A DNA stretch of 64,000 nucleotides from Xylogone sp. PMI_703 (GCA_021399445.1 JAJTUQ010000013.1:1-64000), one strand, 5' to 3'; positions 23,532 through 34,291 are shown, counted from the stretch's first letter. Program-made: numbers and translations. Notes: generated from the letters alone by a model not told the origin.

Positions 23532-24950
23532 ATGTTACCTAAAAAGGCCACTTCTACTTCTACGAGAGCGCTCAGGAAGCCTCGCAAACCCCTTACTCCA
23601 GCTCCACTACCTCCTGTTCTACAGCAAAAGATTCGAATACGGCTCCGAACTCCTGCTCCGGTAGATATTGGCTCTTCGATAGTTGTTCAATCCTCAGAAC
23701 CTTCAGCTTCTCCAGAATCTGTAGTAGAGACTACAGTAGAGACTGCAAACCCATCGACAAGGGCCCCTCTCCCATTTTCACCACGCCCGGCCAGTATACC
23801 TTCAAGTCTATCACCATTCCCCACGCCCAAAAAGCCACATAATCTCGAGTTCAGGCTAAAGATCTTCTTTGAAGGAATTGAATTGTCTTCGAAAGGATAC
23901 CTTGTCGATCTGAATAAGCCTAATCACCTTGATTATGAGCAGATCAAGCAGAAGTCGTATGAGATCGTTCAACAACATGTACAACAAAAAGATATACAAG
24001 GGGCTGTTAGAGGCGGAAAACGAGTAAAGTGTGAGCATGGTGGTGAACGGAAACCTTCTAGATATGATATTGCAGATATGGAAGAGTGGAAAGAAGTGGA
24101 AGACTTATTACTTAATAAGCCTGTTAAGAAGGGAGATAACTTACGAATAGAGATTCGATATGCTATCAGTTTTGACCCTGACGATACAACAATTCCTCAA
24201 CCTTCTCTTCCTCCTCCAGAGAAAGATAAACCAGTTCTTAAACGAATATACCTAGGTGGTACGAATACAACGAATACCGCTCAATCTCAAGCCCCCATTT
24301 CCAAGAAACCTCGAACAGTGTCTGACCGACAGAATCTCGATTTGGTAGAACGACTTGAGGATAACCCAGAACGTGCTGAAATATATACTATAATGAGTGT
24401 TCATCGGTGTTCTGAACGATCCTGTTATTACTACGAAAAAAGGGTATGTTGGGACGCGGTTAACATAGATGGGGAGGTTATACACATGCCGGTTGATGTT
24501 GATTGCGCAAAGGAATGGGCAATTGATATAAGCAAAGGGATTACTACAGTCAACAAGCCATCAAGGAGAGTCATGAAAATGATTAGGGAGCGGTATCAAC
24601 AACAAAGTCAGCCTAAAAAGAAGAAGCCAGAGTTTCCGAAAGTTGAAGCAACACTATTACCATCGAATCCGATCATTTTCAATATGGGAAGCCATCCAAG
24701 CCATGGCATACCATATATTCCACTAAACTTTCAGTATATGTATCAACCTCCGGCTTTCGCAGACCCTACCTTACCGATTCGACTTATTAATCAACCGGAG
24801 AATATACCTCAAACACGACCATCAACTAGAGGCTTTATTCATCCATCAAGCCCCCTTCAACAGACCGTAAGTAATGAGGATTGGATTAAATCTTTCGAAG
24901 AATATACATACATGAATATACCTGAGTTTCGGAAAGATGAGAAGCTTTGA
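23532..24950 (+). CDS. Accessory ORF1 of the Tc1/mariner element, unknown function, probably truncated
   Basis: 472 residues from the ATG at 23532; an upstream in-frame TTG is less likely as start. The N-terminal 110 residues are Pro/Ser/Thr-rich and basic (RALRKPRKPLTPAPLPP). A folded middle follows (LEFRLKIFFEGIELSSKGYL). Around residues 290-360 lies a Cys/His cluster, HRCSERSCYYYEKRVCW then HMPVDVDCAKEWA, which could bind zinc. The end (NEDWIKSFEEYTYMNIPEFR) looks like the first half of a SAM-like domain. After the TGA at 24948 the same frame stays open to a TAA at 25077 and reads IMKEQSITPIRLNNLND, which would complete that fold. A DNA- or protein-binding partner of the transposase is my inference; no enzymatic motif is seen. 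Confidence 0.7.
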   Translation: MLPKKATSTSTRALRKPRKPLTPAPLPPVLQQKIRIRLRTPAPVDIGSSIVVQSSEPSASPESVVETTVETANPSTRAPLPFSPRPASIPSSLSPFPTPKKPHNLEFRLKIFFEGIELSSKGYLVDLNKPNHLDYEQIKQKSYEIVQQHVQQKDIQGAVRGGKRVKCEHGGERKPSRYDIADMEEWKEVEDLLLNKPVKKGDNLRIEIRYAISFDPDDTTIPQPSLPPPEKDKPVLKRIYLGGTNTTNTAQSQAPISKKPRTVSDRQNLDLVERLEDNPERAEIYTIMSVHRCSERSCYYYEKRVCWDAVNIDGEVIHMPVDVDCAKEWAIDISKGITTVNKPSRRVMKMIRERYQQQSQPKKKKPEFPKVEATLLPSNPIIFNMGSHPSHGIPYIPLNFQYMYQPPAFADPTLPIRLINQPENIPQTRPSTRGFIHPSSPLQQTVSNEDWIKSFEEYTYMNIPEFRKDEKL

Positions 24951-25235
24951 TTGGTGTTTGAGATCATGAAAGAACAGAGTATTACTCCTATTCGATTGAA
25001 CAATCTCAATGATGCTCAGATACAATCTTTCTCTTTGCCTTGGGGAACGATTAAAGATCTGAAACCTTATATTGATTAATGGAAGGGAAAATGCAAAGAA
25101 GAAGCTAGAATTGAAGGCATTCAGACGAGTCCTTCAAGTAACCTTTCTAACAACTCTCTAAACTTGTCTCCATAGAATTAGATAATTATAATTACATAGA
25201 CATTCAAGAAGTTATTAAATCTAGATTCTTTCCTC

Positions 25236-26252
25236 TTATTCTTCATCACTATCACTTTTATATTCAGCTTCTTTATAACCTGTATGCCGGAAGTGGCCAT
25301 GCGCGTTCTTTACGGCTCTAGGAGAGCCACGCTTTCCGACCGTTTCAACACCGATATGCAAGAATTCCTCGAAAGAATAATCAACATGAATGTGAGAACT
25401 GTAATTACGACGAATCCAAGCCTTTAAATCATGAAAACTTTCTTCTATCGGGTTGAGGAAAGGGCAATATGGCGGAAGGAACTTAAGTAATACTCCTTTT
25501 TCTTCACACAGCACTTCAAGCTGTTGTTTTCGGTGAATTGAACAATTATCGAGCATTAATATCGATCGATCGAGTGGGTAAGGATTACATGACGGCAATA
25601 CGTCTGTAGCAACCCATTCTTCAAACATCTCTGCAGTGATACTCCCTTGAAAGGAGACTGCAGTGATATAACCTTCCAAAGTATATGCTGGCAAGACTGA
25701 CCACTTCTCTGACGATTTCAGCCACCTTCTGGCTTTCGCTGACTTTCCTACAGGTGCCCAACTGTATTTCCGCCTTCCATTGCGTTCATTGCTTGCAGAT
25801 TCGTCTAAAAATACAAGTTGGCTAGCTGTCCAGTTATTCGATTCGATGAGCCAATCGTCAACAAGAGGCTGACTTCGCTGAGCGGTTATATATTCAAGGC
25901 GTTTGTGGCTAATATTCAGCTTCTTTAGCATTCTAGAAACCATGGATTGTGACAGTTTGACACCAAAATCTTCATATACATAGTCTGCCACTTCATCTTG
26001 AAACAGATCACTTCGTACTATCAACCAATCGGTTACCGCTTGTTCGATTTCTGGTGTTATAACTGAGGGACGATCATTACTTTTCCTTGTATCTAATCCT
26101 GCTATCTTGTTGACTCGTATCCTTCGAGCAATATATCGTACAGTCTCGTAAGAAACGTTGAAATCGGTGGCAATTGCTTCTTTGCTATCGTCGGAATTCA
26201 GGAGAGCAAATTCGATTGCTTCGACCGTGTGTTTGGGGAGTTTGCGACCCAT
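25236..26252 (-). CDS. Tc1/mariner-type DD34E transposase
   Basis: An intact 338-residue protein from the ATG at 26252, convergent with ORF1 and about 110 bp inside the right TIR. Residues 1-50 form a helix-turn-helix (KEAIATDFNVSYETVRYIAR), and a second HTH-like segment follows around 80-115. The DDE_3-type catalytic core shows D150 (VFLDESA), D235 (MLDNCSIHR) and E270 (NPIEESF), with 34 residues between the last two. It should cut at the TIRs and insert at TA, which matches the flanking duplication. No frameshift or stop is present, so it is probably functional. Confidence 0.93.
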   Translation of the reverse strand: MGRKLPKHTVEAIEFALLNSDDSKEAIATDFNVSYETVRYIARRIRVNKIAGLDTRKSNDRPSVITPEIEQAVTDWLIVRSDLFQDEVADYVYEDFGVKLSQSMVSRMLKKLNISHKRLEYITAQRSQPLVDDWLIESNNWTASQLVFLDESASNERNGRRKYSWAPVGKSAKARRWLKSSEKWSVLPAYTLEGYITAVSFQGSITAEMFEEWVATDVLPSCNPYPLDRSILMLDNCSIHRKQQLEVLCEEKGVLLKFLPPYCPFLNPIEESFHDLKAWIRRNYSSHIHVDYSFEEFLHIGVETVGKRGSPRAVKNAHGHFRHTGYKEAEYKSDSDEE

Positions 26253-26362
26253 ATTCGTGAAATACGCGTCAAAGAAGATAATACTTGTATTAAGGAATTA
26301 TTCTAGCTTATAAAAATAACGATTAAGACAGAATTGGTGGAGTTATGGCCGATAATTAGTTG

Positions 26363-26460
26363 ATTCTATCCTAACTCATCGCGTTTCTATGGTACGCGCA
26401 CCAAAACGCGGTGCACGGGGCCAAATTTGGCGAAAAACAGGCATATTTAGGATATGACAG
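26363..26460 (-). repeat. Right TIR of the Tc1/mariner element
   Basis: Inverted copy of 23359-23456, followed by the TA target duplication at 26461-26462. Confidence 0.93.
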
Positions 26461-26462
26461 TA

Positions 26463-27310
26463 ATCACCTACAGAGTAGTTGCGAACGTGAGTCGTTAGTC
26501 GTTCGAGGTCATCATTCCGTAATCCTTTGAAAGATTTCTTGCCATGAGAATTCTCTGAGTGGATTTAGATTTGAATTATTTAGCTAGACAAATACTGGAT
26601 GAAAGAGCTCGAATTCGAAAGAGTTCGAGGTTGGTTGGAGGGGCGGGAAGGGGAAGGAAGGGAAAGGAATCCGAAGTTGACGTCGTGTAACTTGACCTTA
26701 TCGATCTCCTTGTTTGCGGAATCTCTGTGCATGCAAGACTCCAAAATGTGGTTGGACTCTGCATACTTGCAGGTGTTGGTGACTAAATCTACGCGTGAGA
26801 TCGGCGATTCCGATTCCATAACATGCTCTCTATCTTCTAATGGCTTCAGGTTGAATTTTGAGGCGGAAGAATTAGTGTAGTTATGCAAGGGGATTAATTG
26901 GTTACCATAAAATGCTGTCGGTTGACCCCACATGTCTCCGTCATACCAACGCTACACGTAAAATAGCCCAACGTATTTAACAACATTAACAAGTACAAGT
27001 TTGTTTTGGACTTCACACGCAGACTCTCGTTTTTAATCTTATTTTGTTAAAGTACGACGTGCGGATAAAGGTTAATCTGCAATGCTGTTAGAGGATGCAT
27101 ATATTTAAATTGTTTCTTAAGAGTTTCAAGAACAGGAAGCCGATTTCACTGTAGAGAAATCAGAGCTGAAACATTACTCGTATCGGCCACATGGTGCAAC
27201 TCTCCAAAAACCACTTTTCGCGAGACATCCCCTCTCGTGATATTTATTCGCCCAACTATATTAACATGTTTACCTCGTTGGTTTCAGTCACTGTCCTTAC
27301 ATTATCGAAA
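26463..27310. other. Flank between the transposon and the zinc-protein gene
   Basis: The first 100 bp or so may be the 5' part of the split pseudogene at 22767-23356. Nothing else is supported. An ATG at 27191 lies in frame with the next gene. Confidence 0.4.
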
Positions 27311-27817
27311 ATGGCGAGGAAGGAAGCATCCAAGCCCAAGCTCAAGCCTAGGCAAGAGATGAGTACCTCTTTTATGTTTCCGTTGCTTCATCAGGACGTC
27401 TCAAACGCAGTCTCCAATGAAATCGGCTCGGTGTGGTTCAACAACAAGGGTGGCAATGAAGATTGCAACAACAAATACTCGACCAACGTGATGGGCAAAT
27501 TCAGATGCAATAACGATCGCTGTTCCAACCACGGCTGGGGCAGCAAGAAGGTGTCAATCCTCATCAGGGGATATCCTGAGAATGGGTACAACGCCCTTGT
27601 ATTCAACCAGTGCTGCAAGTCCTGTAACAAGCTCGGCACCCTGACGCTGGACGAGAACTCTTATATCGATCGAGTCACGTATCGGCTCAAGAAGTGGGCA
27701 GGCGTCTGGATGGAGGAGCAGCACTACGCCGGGAAAGTAGGCTTACCACATAAGCGTGAACTTTGCGAGGGCTGTAAGCAAGGCTATTGTCAAGGCATGA
27801 CTAGGAAGACTAGCTAG
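27311..27817 (+). CDS. 3CxxC-type zinc-finger protein
   Basis: 168 residues from the ATG at 27311 (MARKEASKPKLKPRQEM), chosen because the family similarity starts shortly after it (FMFPLLHQDVSNAVS). The frame is open back to 27191, so a 208-residue form is possible. The cysteine pattern is that of zf-3CxxC: MGKFRCNNDRCSNHGWGSKK, then QCCKSCNKLG, then a conserved VTYRLKKWAGV and a final CEGCKQGYC. The three Cys pairs and the Trp-Gly after the second Cys are all kept. Fungal members are small stand-alone proteins of unproven function; animal relatives include receptor-transporting proteins. It appears intact and has no visible intron. The 380 bp up to the next pseudogene holds nothing I recognise. 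Confidence 0.83.
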   Translation: MARKEASKPKLKPRQEMSTSFMFPLLHQDVSNAVSNEIGSVWFNNKGGNEDCNNKYSTNVMGKFRCNNDRCSNHGWGSKKVSILIRGYPENGYNALVFNQCCKSCNKLGTLTLDENSYIDRVTYRLKKWAGVWMEEQHYAGKVGLPHKRELCEGCKQGYCQGMTRKTS

Positions 27818-28196
27818 CGCGAGTTGAAGTCGGGGAAGGTGCCCCCTTCTTGGACTCTTGGGTTTTATCTGGATGGCTGGACAATCCGAATAATTTGGAT
27901 GGTCTGTGTGAACCGGATGATCTGGCTGATGACTGGATGCCACCCAACTTTTGATGATTGCCATTCACTACTATATATGAAAACCATCAACTTCACGGTG
28001 GTCGACTCTACTAGGATGATTCTATGGGTTGGGTGACCTCCGTTACATACAAGGTAGGAACATCCACTCTCAATGATTGTGAGCCTGTGCCTAAAGAGTC
28101 ACTATCTCCATCAGTGTTTGATATCCTTTCTATTTATCTCATGAAAGAAGTTTCAAGGTCTTCATAGAAAAATTCCGACTTTGCCTAAAGTACAAG

Positions 28197-29080
28197 ATGA
28201 GCCAATTCGGAATTCCCCATCGCCTAAAGAGAATTAAGGCTAAATTGCCCATGACTCTCCGGGACAGTTCAGAAGAGGTAACCAAATCTTCCACTGACTC
28301 TCATTCGGGAACGGTGGCAGTCACGCCTGGAACAACCCATAGATTTCTCAGGATCCTGCTTGGACAACCGTGGGACGATTACGACTACATTCATCACCTT
28401 GGACAAGAAATACTCGCAAGCCGAAAGGCTTCGTATTTCAAGCTCGTTTAATATTCGACAATGCCAGAGCTGCCATGTTCTGGGACAGCGTCAAATTCTT
28501 TCCAGCATTCAACATCCCAATATTGCAGCTGTCCGTGATGTCTACTGCAACAATGACGAGACTTTCCTAGTGACGGAACATCTCGATATCTCTCTATCCC
28601 AGTTGGAATTCCAAAAGTATGAGCTAGAAGAATGGGAAATAGCGACAATCACTGCGGAGGTACCTATATCACCTCGCATGGCAATGCCATGCTTACAATC
28701 TCAGGTCCTCAAGGGAGTAACTTATATTTCCCCATTGGAACTCTCATGCAAACACCTTTCAATGGCAAACATCAGATTTTCTTTAGCTGGAGAGATAAAA
28801 CTTGGTGAGTTCAGCACAATGATTGTATGTTATCGAGCTTAACATGTTCCACTTAGTCTTAGATTTTCAAACCATTTATCACGATCACTTATACGAGGGC
28901 TCGAAAACGTCACAGGTTCTGTTAGATTTCCCAATCTTTAGCTGAACTCATAGAAGAGATGATACTTACACGTTATCATCTTACCCCTGATGATGAGAAA
29001 TGGTCCGAGGATGCTCTAAGCTTTCTGTCTTGTACATTGTCGGGATCATTAGAGAGCTTGGTGAACGTAAGAGGTGACTG
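28197..29080 (+). pseudogene. Protein-kinase-like domain protein, frameshifted
   Basis: Pieces of a kinase-fold protein in shifting frames: an N-terminal lead (GQPWDDYDYIHHLG), a shift near 28430, then SSIQHPNIAAVRDVY and VTEHLDISLSQLEF, which correspond to the alpha-C, hinge and early C-lobe region. An intron at 28660-28704 fits well (TAE|VLKGVTYI). A second intron (GTGAGT near 28806) probably follows EIKL. Further on, LAELIEEMILTRYHLTPDDE and EDALSFLSCTLSGSLESL read as the C-lobe in yet another frame. I cannot find an intact HRD or DFG motif, so the ancestor may have been one of the fungal pseudokinase-like proteins. At least two frame changes cannot be explained by introns. Confidence 0.6.
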
Positions 29081-30054
29081 GTCCCCAAATCTGAGATGAT
29101 TGGCTTACCGGCAAATCTCTGCAAATACTCCTCGGGCTGCACGTAATCAGGGATGTAAGATCTATGACTGGAACTTGTTGTGGAAAAAGGAAATTTGCAG
29201 CGTTGGAGGGATTCGTCTGAGTTGATGTGATATGAGCTTTAGATTCCGGTGCGTAAGTATTGTCCGATTTAAGATGAAAGGAAATTGGAGCTAGTAAATG
29301 ATACGTCGTAGATGCTAGTGCGTAATTCCTGTGTGGTACCAAGTTGTGTGAGGGAAGAGCTGGTTGTAAATGTATTGTGGACGTTTGAGCGAGGTTATTA
29401 TCTGTTCTAGCCTGATACAGAAGAGAGGGTGAAGAGATGTGTTGTTCATATGGCGAAGAATGATTATTCGGTCGAATATGATCTAACAGGGGCCAGGAAT
29501 CGAGAAGATGTACAGAGATCTAATCTAGTCTGTTTCATGATATAAATTGAGCTACTTAGCAAACTTCAGTCATCCATACTTGAGGTCTCTTAATCATATC
29601 CATGGAGCACATCCAAACATTGTTTGTGCCGGATGTTAAAGCCAGTGATCGAAAGCCTAATCAAAGACCATAGGCTTAGCATGGATGATAATTGAGATAA
29701 TATCTCTGGAGAATTGCAACAGTATCTTTAGAATCTCTTTTCATTGGGCTTTGATTTCTTGTTCTGAAGTGAAAACTGTCGTTGGCCATCATCCTGATGG
29801 GATTTGCGCGAAATGACGTCACACTAGCGAGATTTCAATATTCGCAGGTCTACATCTACAAGGTTTTTCTATTAATAGTAAGCACAAGACATCGAAGTAC
29901 TAGGGAATTCAATCAGGAGAGAGGTAGCGAGACCGATAGGTCTTAAGTAAAGAAAGATATCGCATTAGTTTCTTTACACCTCCTCGACTATTCTCAATCC
30001 CAATCCGTTTTGATTCTTCCTTCGTGAACTTGACTAGTCGTGCTGCTAGCCAGG
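29081..30054. other. Intergenic stretch
   Basis: No supported gene on either strand. Confidence 0.5.
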
Positions 30055-31369
30055 CTACTCCTTGGCCCCTGACCAAGAATCCAGTCCGAGATTGGCGGTG
30101 TCATCCTTCTTTCTTCTCTTTCCTCTTCTACTCTCTTGCAATCCTCCTTTTCCATGGTCAGTCAGATGCTGTCTAAGCTGCAGCTGCAGTAATACTAGTG
30201 GACTGTTAGGTAAGCTCCCACTTATATGGCGTAGAGACCTAATGCTCTGATAATCTGAAATCACTTGCCCTGCACTAAGAGTAGCTGTGACAACCGTCCC
30301 CGGTGCTGCTGCTGAGGGAGGTGTTGGTGAATCTGATCTGGATAAAGGATGAATTTGAGCTTCTCTTAAGCTCCCGTTCGGGCTTGTTACCCGCGAACTT
30401 TTCCTGATGACGTCCGTATAACTGTTTGGCTGGCTTCTTGACGCTGGCTCCAAATCAAGCGGAATTCCGGGACTCGGACTTCTGCTATTTGTGGGAGTGG
30501 GAGGTATGGCTTCCAGAAATTTGGGAGTCAGCAATGATTTTCTCAGGACAGCTTGCTGTGTGTAAGACTCTCCTGCAGACGTATTCCAGGAATTAAAGCC
30601 GTATTCAAGAAATGAATTTCTGTTGTGATATTTGGAATCCAAGGATTCTGGCCTTTGTGTTGTTTTTGACTATCAGATATATGTTTTTGATGTGATTAGA
30701 CATAACTTACAATAGCGGATTTCGAACAGACAAACGTCTGTTTAGAGATGACGGGGATGTTGACAGAGAATTGCATTTTCTGTGATTAATATTTTTTGAA
30801 GAACTTTGGTCTTGTTTCCTTGCAGTCTTTTTTATCTTTGATAAACTGTGATTTCCCGATTTTATTTGGAAAAGTTGCATTTGTTGATGGAAACTCATTT
30901 TTTGGATTAAGATAATGGCTATTATGAACACGATCTCAGAAACCAAAGAAATGGCCCAGACGACGAAGGCACTAGTTACCAGACTTTCTGTGGAGGAACT
31001 TAGCGTCCGACGAGGAAGATCAGCAATCTTTTTCCGAATTACATAGAGACTAATAGCCGTTGCAGTAACTGACAAAGTGCAAAAAACTTCGCAGAACCCG
31101 GCAAGAAAACATGTGGGTTGTCGACCTTGTTTAATGTCTTGGATATGTATTCCATTATGATATTGGAATTGTTTTGCAAGCAATATTGATAATAAGCTTA
31201 TATTAACGAAATTTAGCACCGATGCAACAATTTCCATCGTGTTGTTTTTTAAGCCAGTATATGCGTCAGAGAAAGTGACGGCAAACACTATGTTGAAATT
31301 CAGCAAGGCGATCTTACAAAGTACAGCAAGCACGCCTAGTGGCACAAGAATGTCTTGAGAAACTTCCAT
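30055..31369 (-). CDS. Four-helix membrane protein with a Ser/Pro-rich tail, unknown function
   Basis: Two exons, 31369-30711 and 30652-30055, joined across a 58-bp intron (GTAAGT..AAAG), give 418 residues. I start at the ATG at 31369 (MEVSQDILVPLG) because the open frame upstream of it has no ATG. Four hydrophobic segments are visible: LGVLAVLCKIALLNFNIVFA, IVASVLNFVNISLLSILLA, FCEVFCTLSVTATAISLYVI and SAFVVWAISLVSEIVFIIAI. The long C-terminal half is polar, basic and Ser/Pro-rich (PPTPTNSRSPSPGIPL), probably a disordered cytoplasmic tail that could be phosphorylated. No family is recognised. The even number of helices puts both termini on the same side. It appears intact. Confidence 0.72.
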
Positions 31370-32758
31370 GATGTATTGGCGAGACGAAGATATTTTGGAC
31401 GGTTGGAGGTGTGGTGAAGTATTGCAGCTTAAACTGGAAACGAACGAACGGAACAAGACAAGCCGACAGTGTTTTGGTTTTGCAATAGTTGGCGAATGAA
31501 GGTCAATTGACTTCCTTTAAGAGCTCCGGACCCGTGAAATAAATGCTTGACGGATACCTAAAAGTATAACAGCTGCATAGGGGCATACTGGTCCAACCAG
31601 TTAATGATAGAACAACCCAACCTGTGGCTAATTGATCGACAGAAGGCCGGAAAAGGCGATCGCCAATTCCAGTTTCTCAGCTGTGATAATGTGTGTATGA
31701 AAATTTTGTAATGTTCTGTGAGTTTTGGGGTTCCTGCCAAGCACAGCGGGGTTGCGGGCCTTGTGGATGAAGCTCAGGTTTTGTTGCTATACGGCCTCGC
31801 CTAAGGTGCTAACGTCCAGGGTATGATTTGCCTTCAAGCGCAATTTAGACCTGGAATAATGTTGATTGATAATTTTGAAAGAGTGTGAACCAGATGAAAA
31901 TAAAAGACGAGAGTTTTTAATTCATTGAGGAGAAGGTCGTAACATCTATATCGGGATTTGCTCAGGGCTGAACGCGTCGGCGTTGATCAAATCCAGGCTC
32001 TGTTGGGATCCACATTAGAAACATGCACCTTCATCCATTGTCCAACAAGCATATTCCCTCATTGTTGGGATCCACCTTAGAACGCGTTGAAGTGGATAAC
32101 TTGTGTCTGTGCAGACTTGATCAGCCTTGCGGGCTTGCAGCTTGGCACCTACAAAGATACACCCATGGCACAGTTAGTAAAGCCACGCAAGTCGGCAAAC
32201 AGCTCGGGAACCGAGACATGTGTGCTTTAATTGGAGCCCAACAACGAGCATGTCCATGATAAATCTCATATTTTGGTCGCCGGCGAAATAATTCGGCCAA
32301 TCCTTCTAGAGGTTTCGTCGCCAGCCAAAATACGGAATCCTGAAAAGGCATTTAAAATCCTGCAAGATAAGGCTGGTCGAGGCCGAAGTCGAATTATTGT
32401 TCACCGATTTCAACCAGCTCCGATCTTTCTTTCCTTCCGCGCTAGTCCTCCGCGGCCGATTCCCAACTCTCTTGTGCCTATCGTACCCATCGTGCCATAC
32501 AGCATGAGTCGCATCATTGGCGCCCTACGGTGCATGGTTGATGTGTGTGCCTCGGCATCTTCCCCTGTCTGTCTTGTCGTAGAGAAAAGATGGGGAACGG
32601 AAGGGGAGCGGATGACAAATGGAGGAATGGACGAAGCGAAATCCCGTCCCAGCAAAACACAACAGGACTAGAGGACTAATTACAACGAACTCCCAAAAGA
32701 GGTAGGAACGATCTGGGGCTACAGCCCAATGTGTTAGCTCGGAAGCTTGCAGCTCGTG
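31370..32758. other. Intergenic stretch
   Basis: No supported gene. The plus-strand frame at 32231-32671 has no recognisable domain and overlaps an equally long minus-strand frame. Confidence 0.45.
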
Positions 32759-32940
32759 TGCTTCCTTCCTCGAGCCTGCCTTTCTGTCTTTTCTTCCCGC
32801 ACTTTCCTCTCTTCCCTCCCTTCCTCTCTACTTCCTCCTCCACATCCTTTCTCCCGCATATATCATATCCTCGCCCCTTACTACTATCTCCTCTTCTCTG
32901 ATCTCCTCTTCTCGAGGCTCCCCCTGCCTCTGCCTTTTGC
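32759..32940 (+). promoter_or_regulatory. Pyrimidine-rich tract upstream of the ELO pseudogene
   Basis: The plus strand is almost entirely C and T for about 180 bp. CT-rich tracts are common in promoters of strongly expressed filamentous fungal genes. It lies about 340-520 bp before the ATG at 33276. The regulatory role is an inference from position and composition. Confidence 0.4.
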
Positions 32941-33275
32941 GTTGACGGCTGGTTGGTTCGATCAATCCTTCTTCGTCCAAACCATTGGCTAACAGAAGAT
33001 CGGTTTGCCATTGTATCACAGATCTGATTATATCACGCCAGTCAGATCAGACAGGAAGCTCTCCCACGGCTTTCATAATCATCCACTGTTCACTCGTGTG
33101 CTCGCATCCCGCTTCGGGCATATATCATTCCTCGCCCCCAATTGCATTTCGCCAAAGTCCTGAGTCTCAGTCCACCATTATTGATTCCCTCTAGAGCTCG
33201 ACTAGGCAAATAAGGCTTTTGGTGAAGTTCACTTTACTCTCCCTCGCCGCTCCCTCTTCGGATTTCCTCCCAGGA

Positions 33276-34291
33276 ATGACCCCCCCCCCCCCCGGTGCCA
33301 CCGCCAGCTGCAGGCTCCTCGCCCGCCGCCCCTCCATTCACAATCCCAGCTAACATCTTCAGCGCGGCCCTCGATGTCCGAGTCCCTATTACTATCGCCC
33401 CCTTCTATGCGGTCACGGTCATGTCATTGAACCGCTACAACATGTCGAGAGGGTTTAGGCCCTGGGCGATCAGCAAGACCAGACCTTTCTTCTGGTTTGT
33501 GGTGGCACATAATATGTTCCTTGCCGTTTACTCGGCATGGACGTTTATTGGCATGTTAGGCGCTCTCCAGACGACGACAGTCAGGTGGGCAGGCAGGTGG
33601 GCAGGCCCCAGCGGTCTTGCTGGAACCGTCGATAGTCTATGCAAGGTCCACGGAATTCCTGATGTTGGAAACGTCATCGTCTACGATCAGAACGCTTCTC
33701 AATGGATCTCCCAGAATCCCTCGGTTCACTTGAGCGCCGGAACCCTCGACCCAACAGATCTGGGAGGCTCTGGAATGAGGGCCTTGCCTTCTACCCGAGC
33801 AAGTTCTATGAGGTTCTGGACACCGCTATTGTCCTGGCTAAGGGTAAGAAGAGCTTAACCTTGCAGACGTACCACCATGTCGGCGCTATGATGTGCATGT
33901 GGCCTGGTATTCGGTATATGTCTGCTCCTATCTGGGTATTCTGCTTTGTGAACTCGGCGATCCGCGCCCTCATGGTATGTGTTGACTGCTCTTTCACTGG
34001 CTGATTTATCCATAACTAACAAAAACTCCCTAGTATACCTACTATACGTTGACTGCATTCTCTGTCTACATTCCACAGTCTCTCAAGCGCAGCCTCACTA
34101 CCATGCAAATTATATAATTCGTTGTTGGGGCATCCTACAGCACAATCCACTCCTTTGTCTACTACACAGTTCCTGTCAAAGTCTCTGAAATCGAGCCCAC
34201 GCTCTCCAGCGTCGCCCCAGGAGCCCCGGCAGCCATCTCCTCCATTGCTTCAGCCGCCACATCCGCTGGCGCCGCATTCGTTTAGTACTAG
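33276..34291 (+). pseudogene. Fungal ELO-type fatty-acid elongase, broken by frameshifts and nonsense codons
   Basis: The region reads as an ELO 3-ketoacyl-CoA synthase, a multi-pass ER membrane enzyme: SLNRYNMSRG and FWFVVAHNMFLAVYSAW, then LWNEGLAFYPSKFYEVLDTA, ILAKGK-like IVLAKGKKS and the histidine box LQTYHHVGAMMCMW. An intron at 33975-34033 with a CTAAC branch site joins ALM to YTYYTLTAFSVYIPQSLKR. Damage: the ATG at 33276 is out of frame with the body across a run of 14 C; a frameshift lies near 33700-33770; TAA at 34115 sits where Gln is expected (MQII*FVVGASYS), and TAG at 34283 follows AAFV. The TAA and perhaps the TAG are one C-to-T step from a Gln codon. A tandem GTGGGCAGGC duplication lies near 33582-33605. 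Confidence 0.8.

Larger units (their letters stand above)
23357..26462. mobile_element. Two-ORF Tc1/mariner-type transposon with 98-bp TIRs and TA target duplication
   Basis: Terminal inverted repeats 23359-23456 and 26363-26460 start CTGTCATATCC, are 98 bp long and differ at one position that I can see. They are flanked by TA at 23357-23358 and 26461-26462. Inside are a 472-codon plus-strand ORF and a convergent 338-codon transposase. Near-identical TIRs and an undamaged transposase indicate a young, possibly still mobile copy. An accessory ORF as long as this one is not standard in Tc1/mariner elements. Confidence 0.93.

Noticed and set aside
32231..32671. 146-codon plus-strand frame
   Set aside because: No family resemblance, no splice context, and an antisense frame of similar quality; treated as chance.
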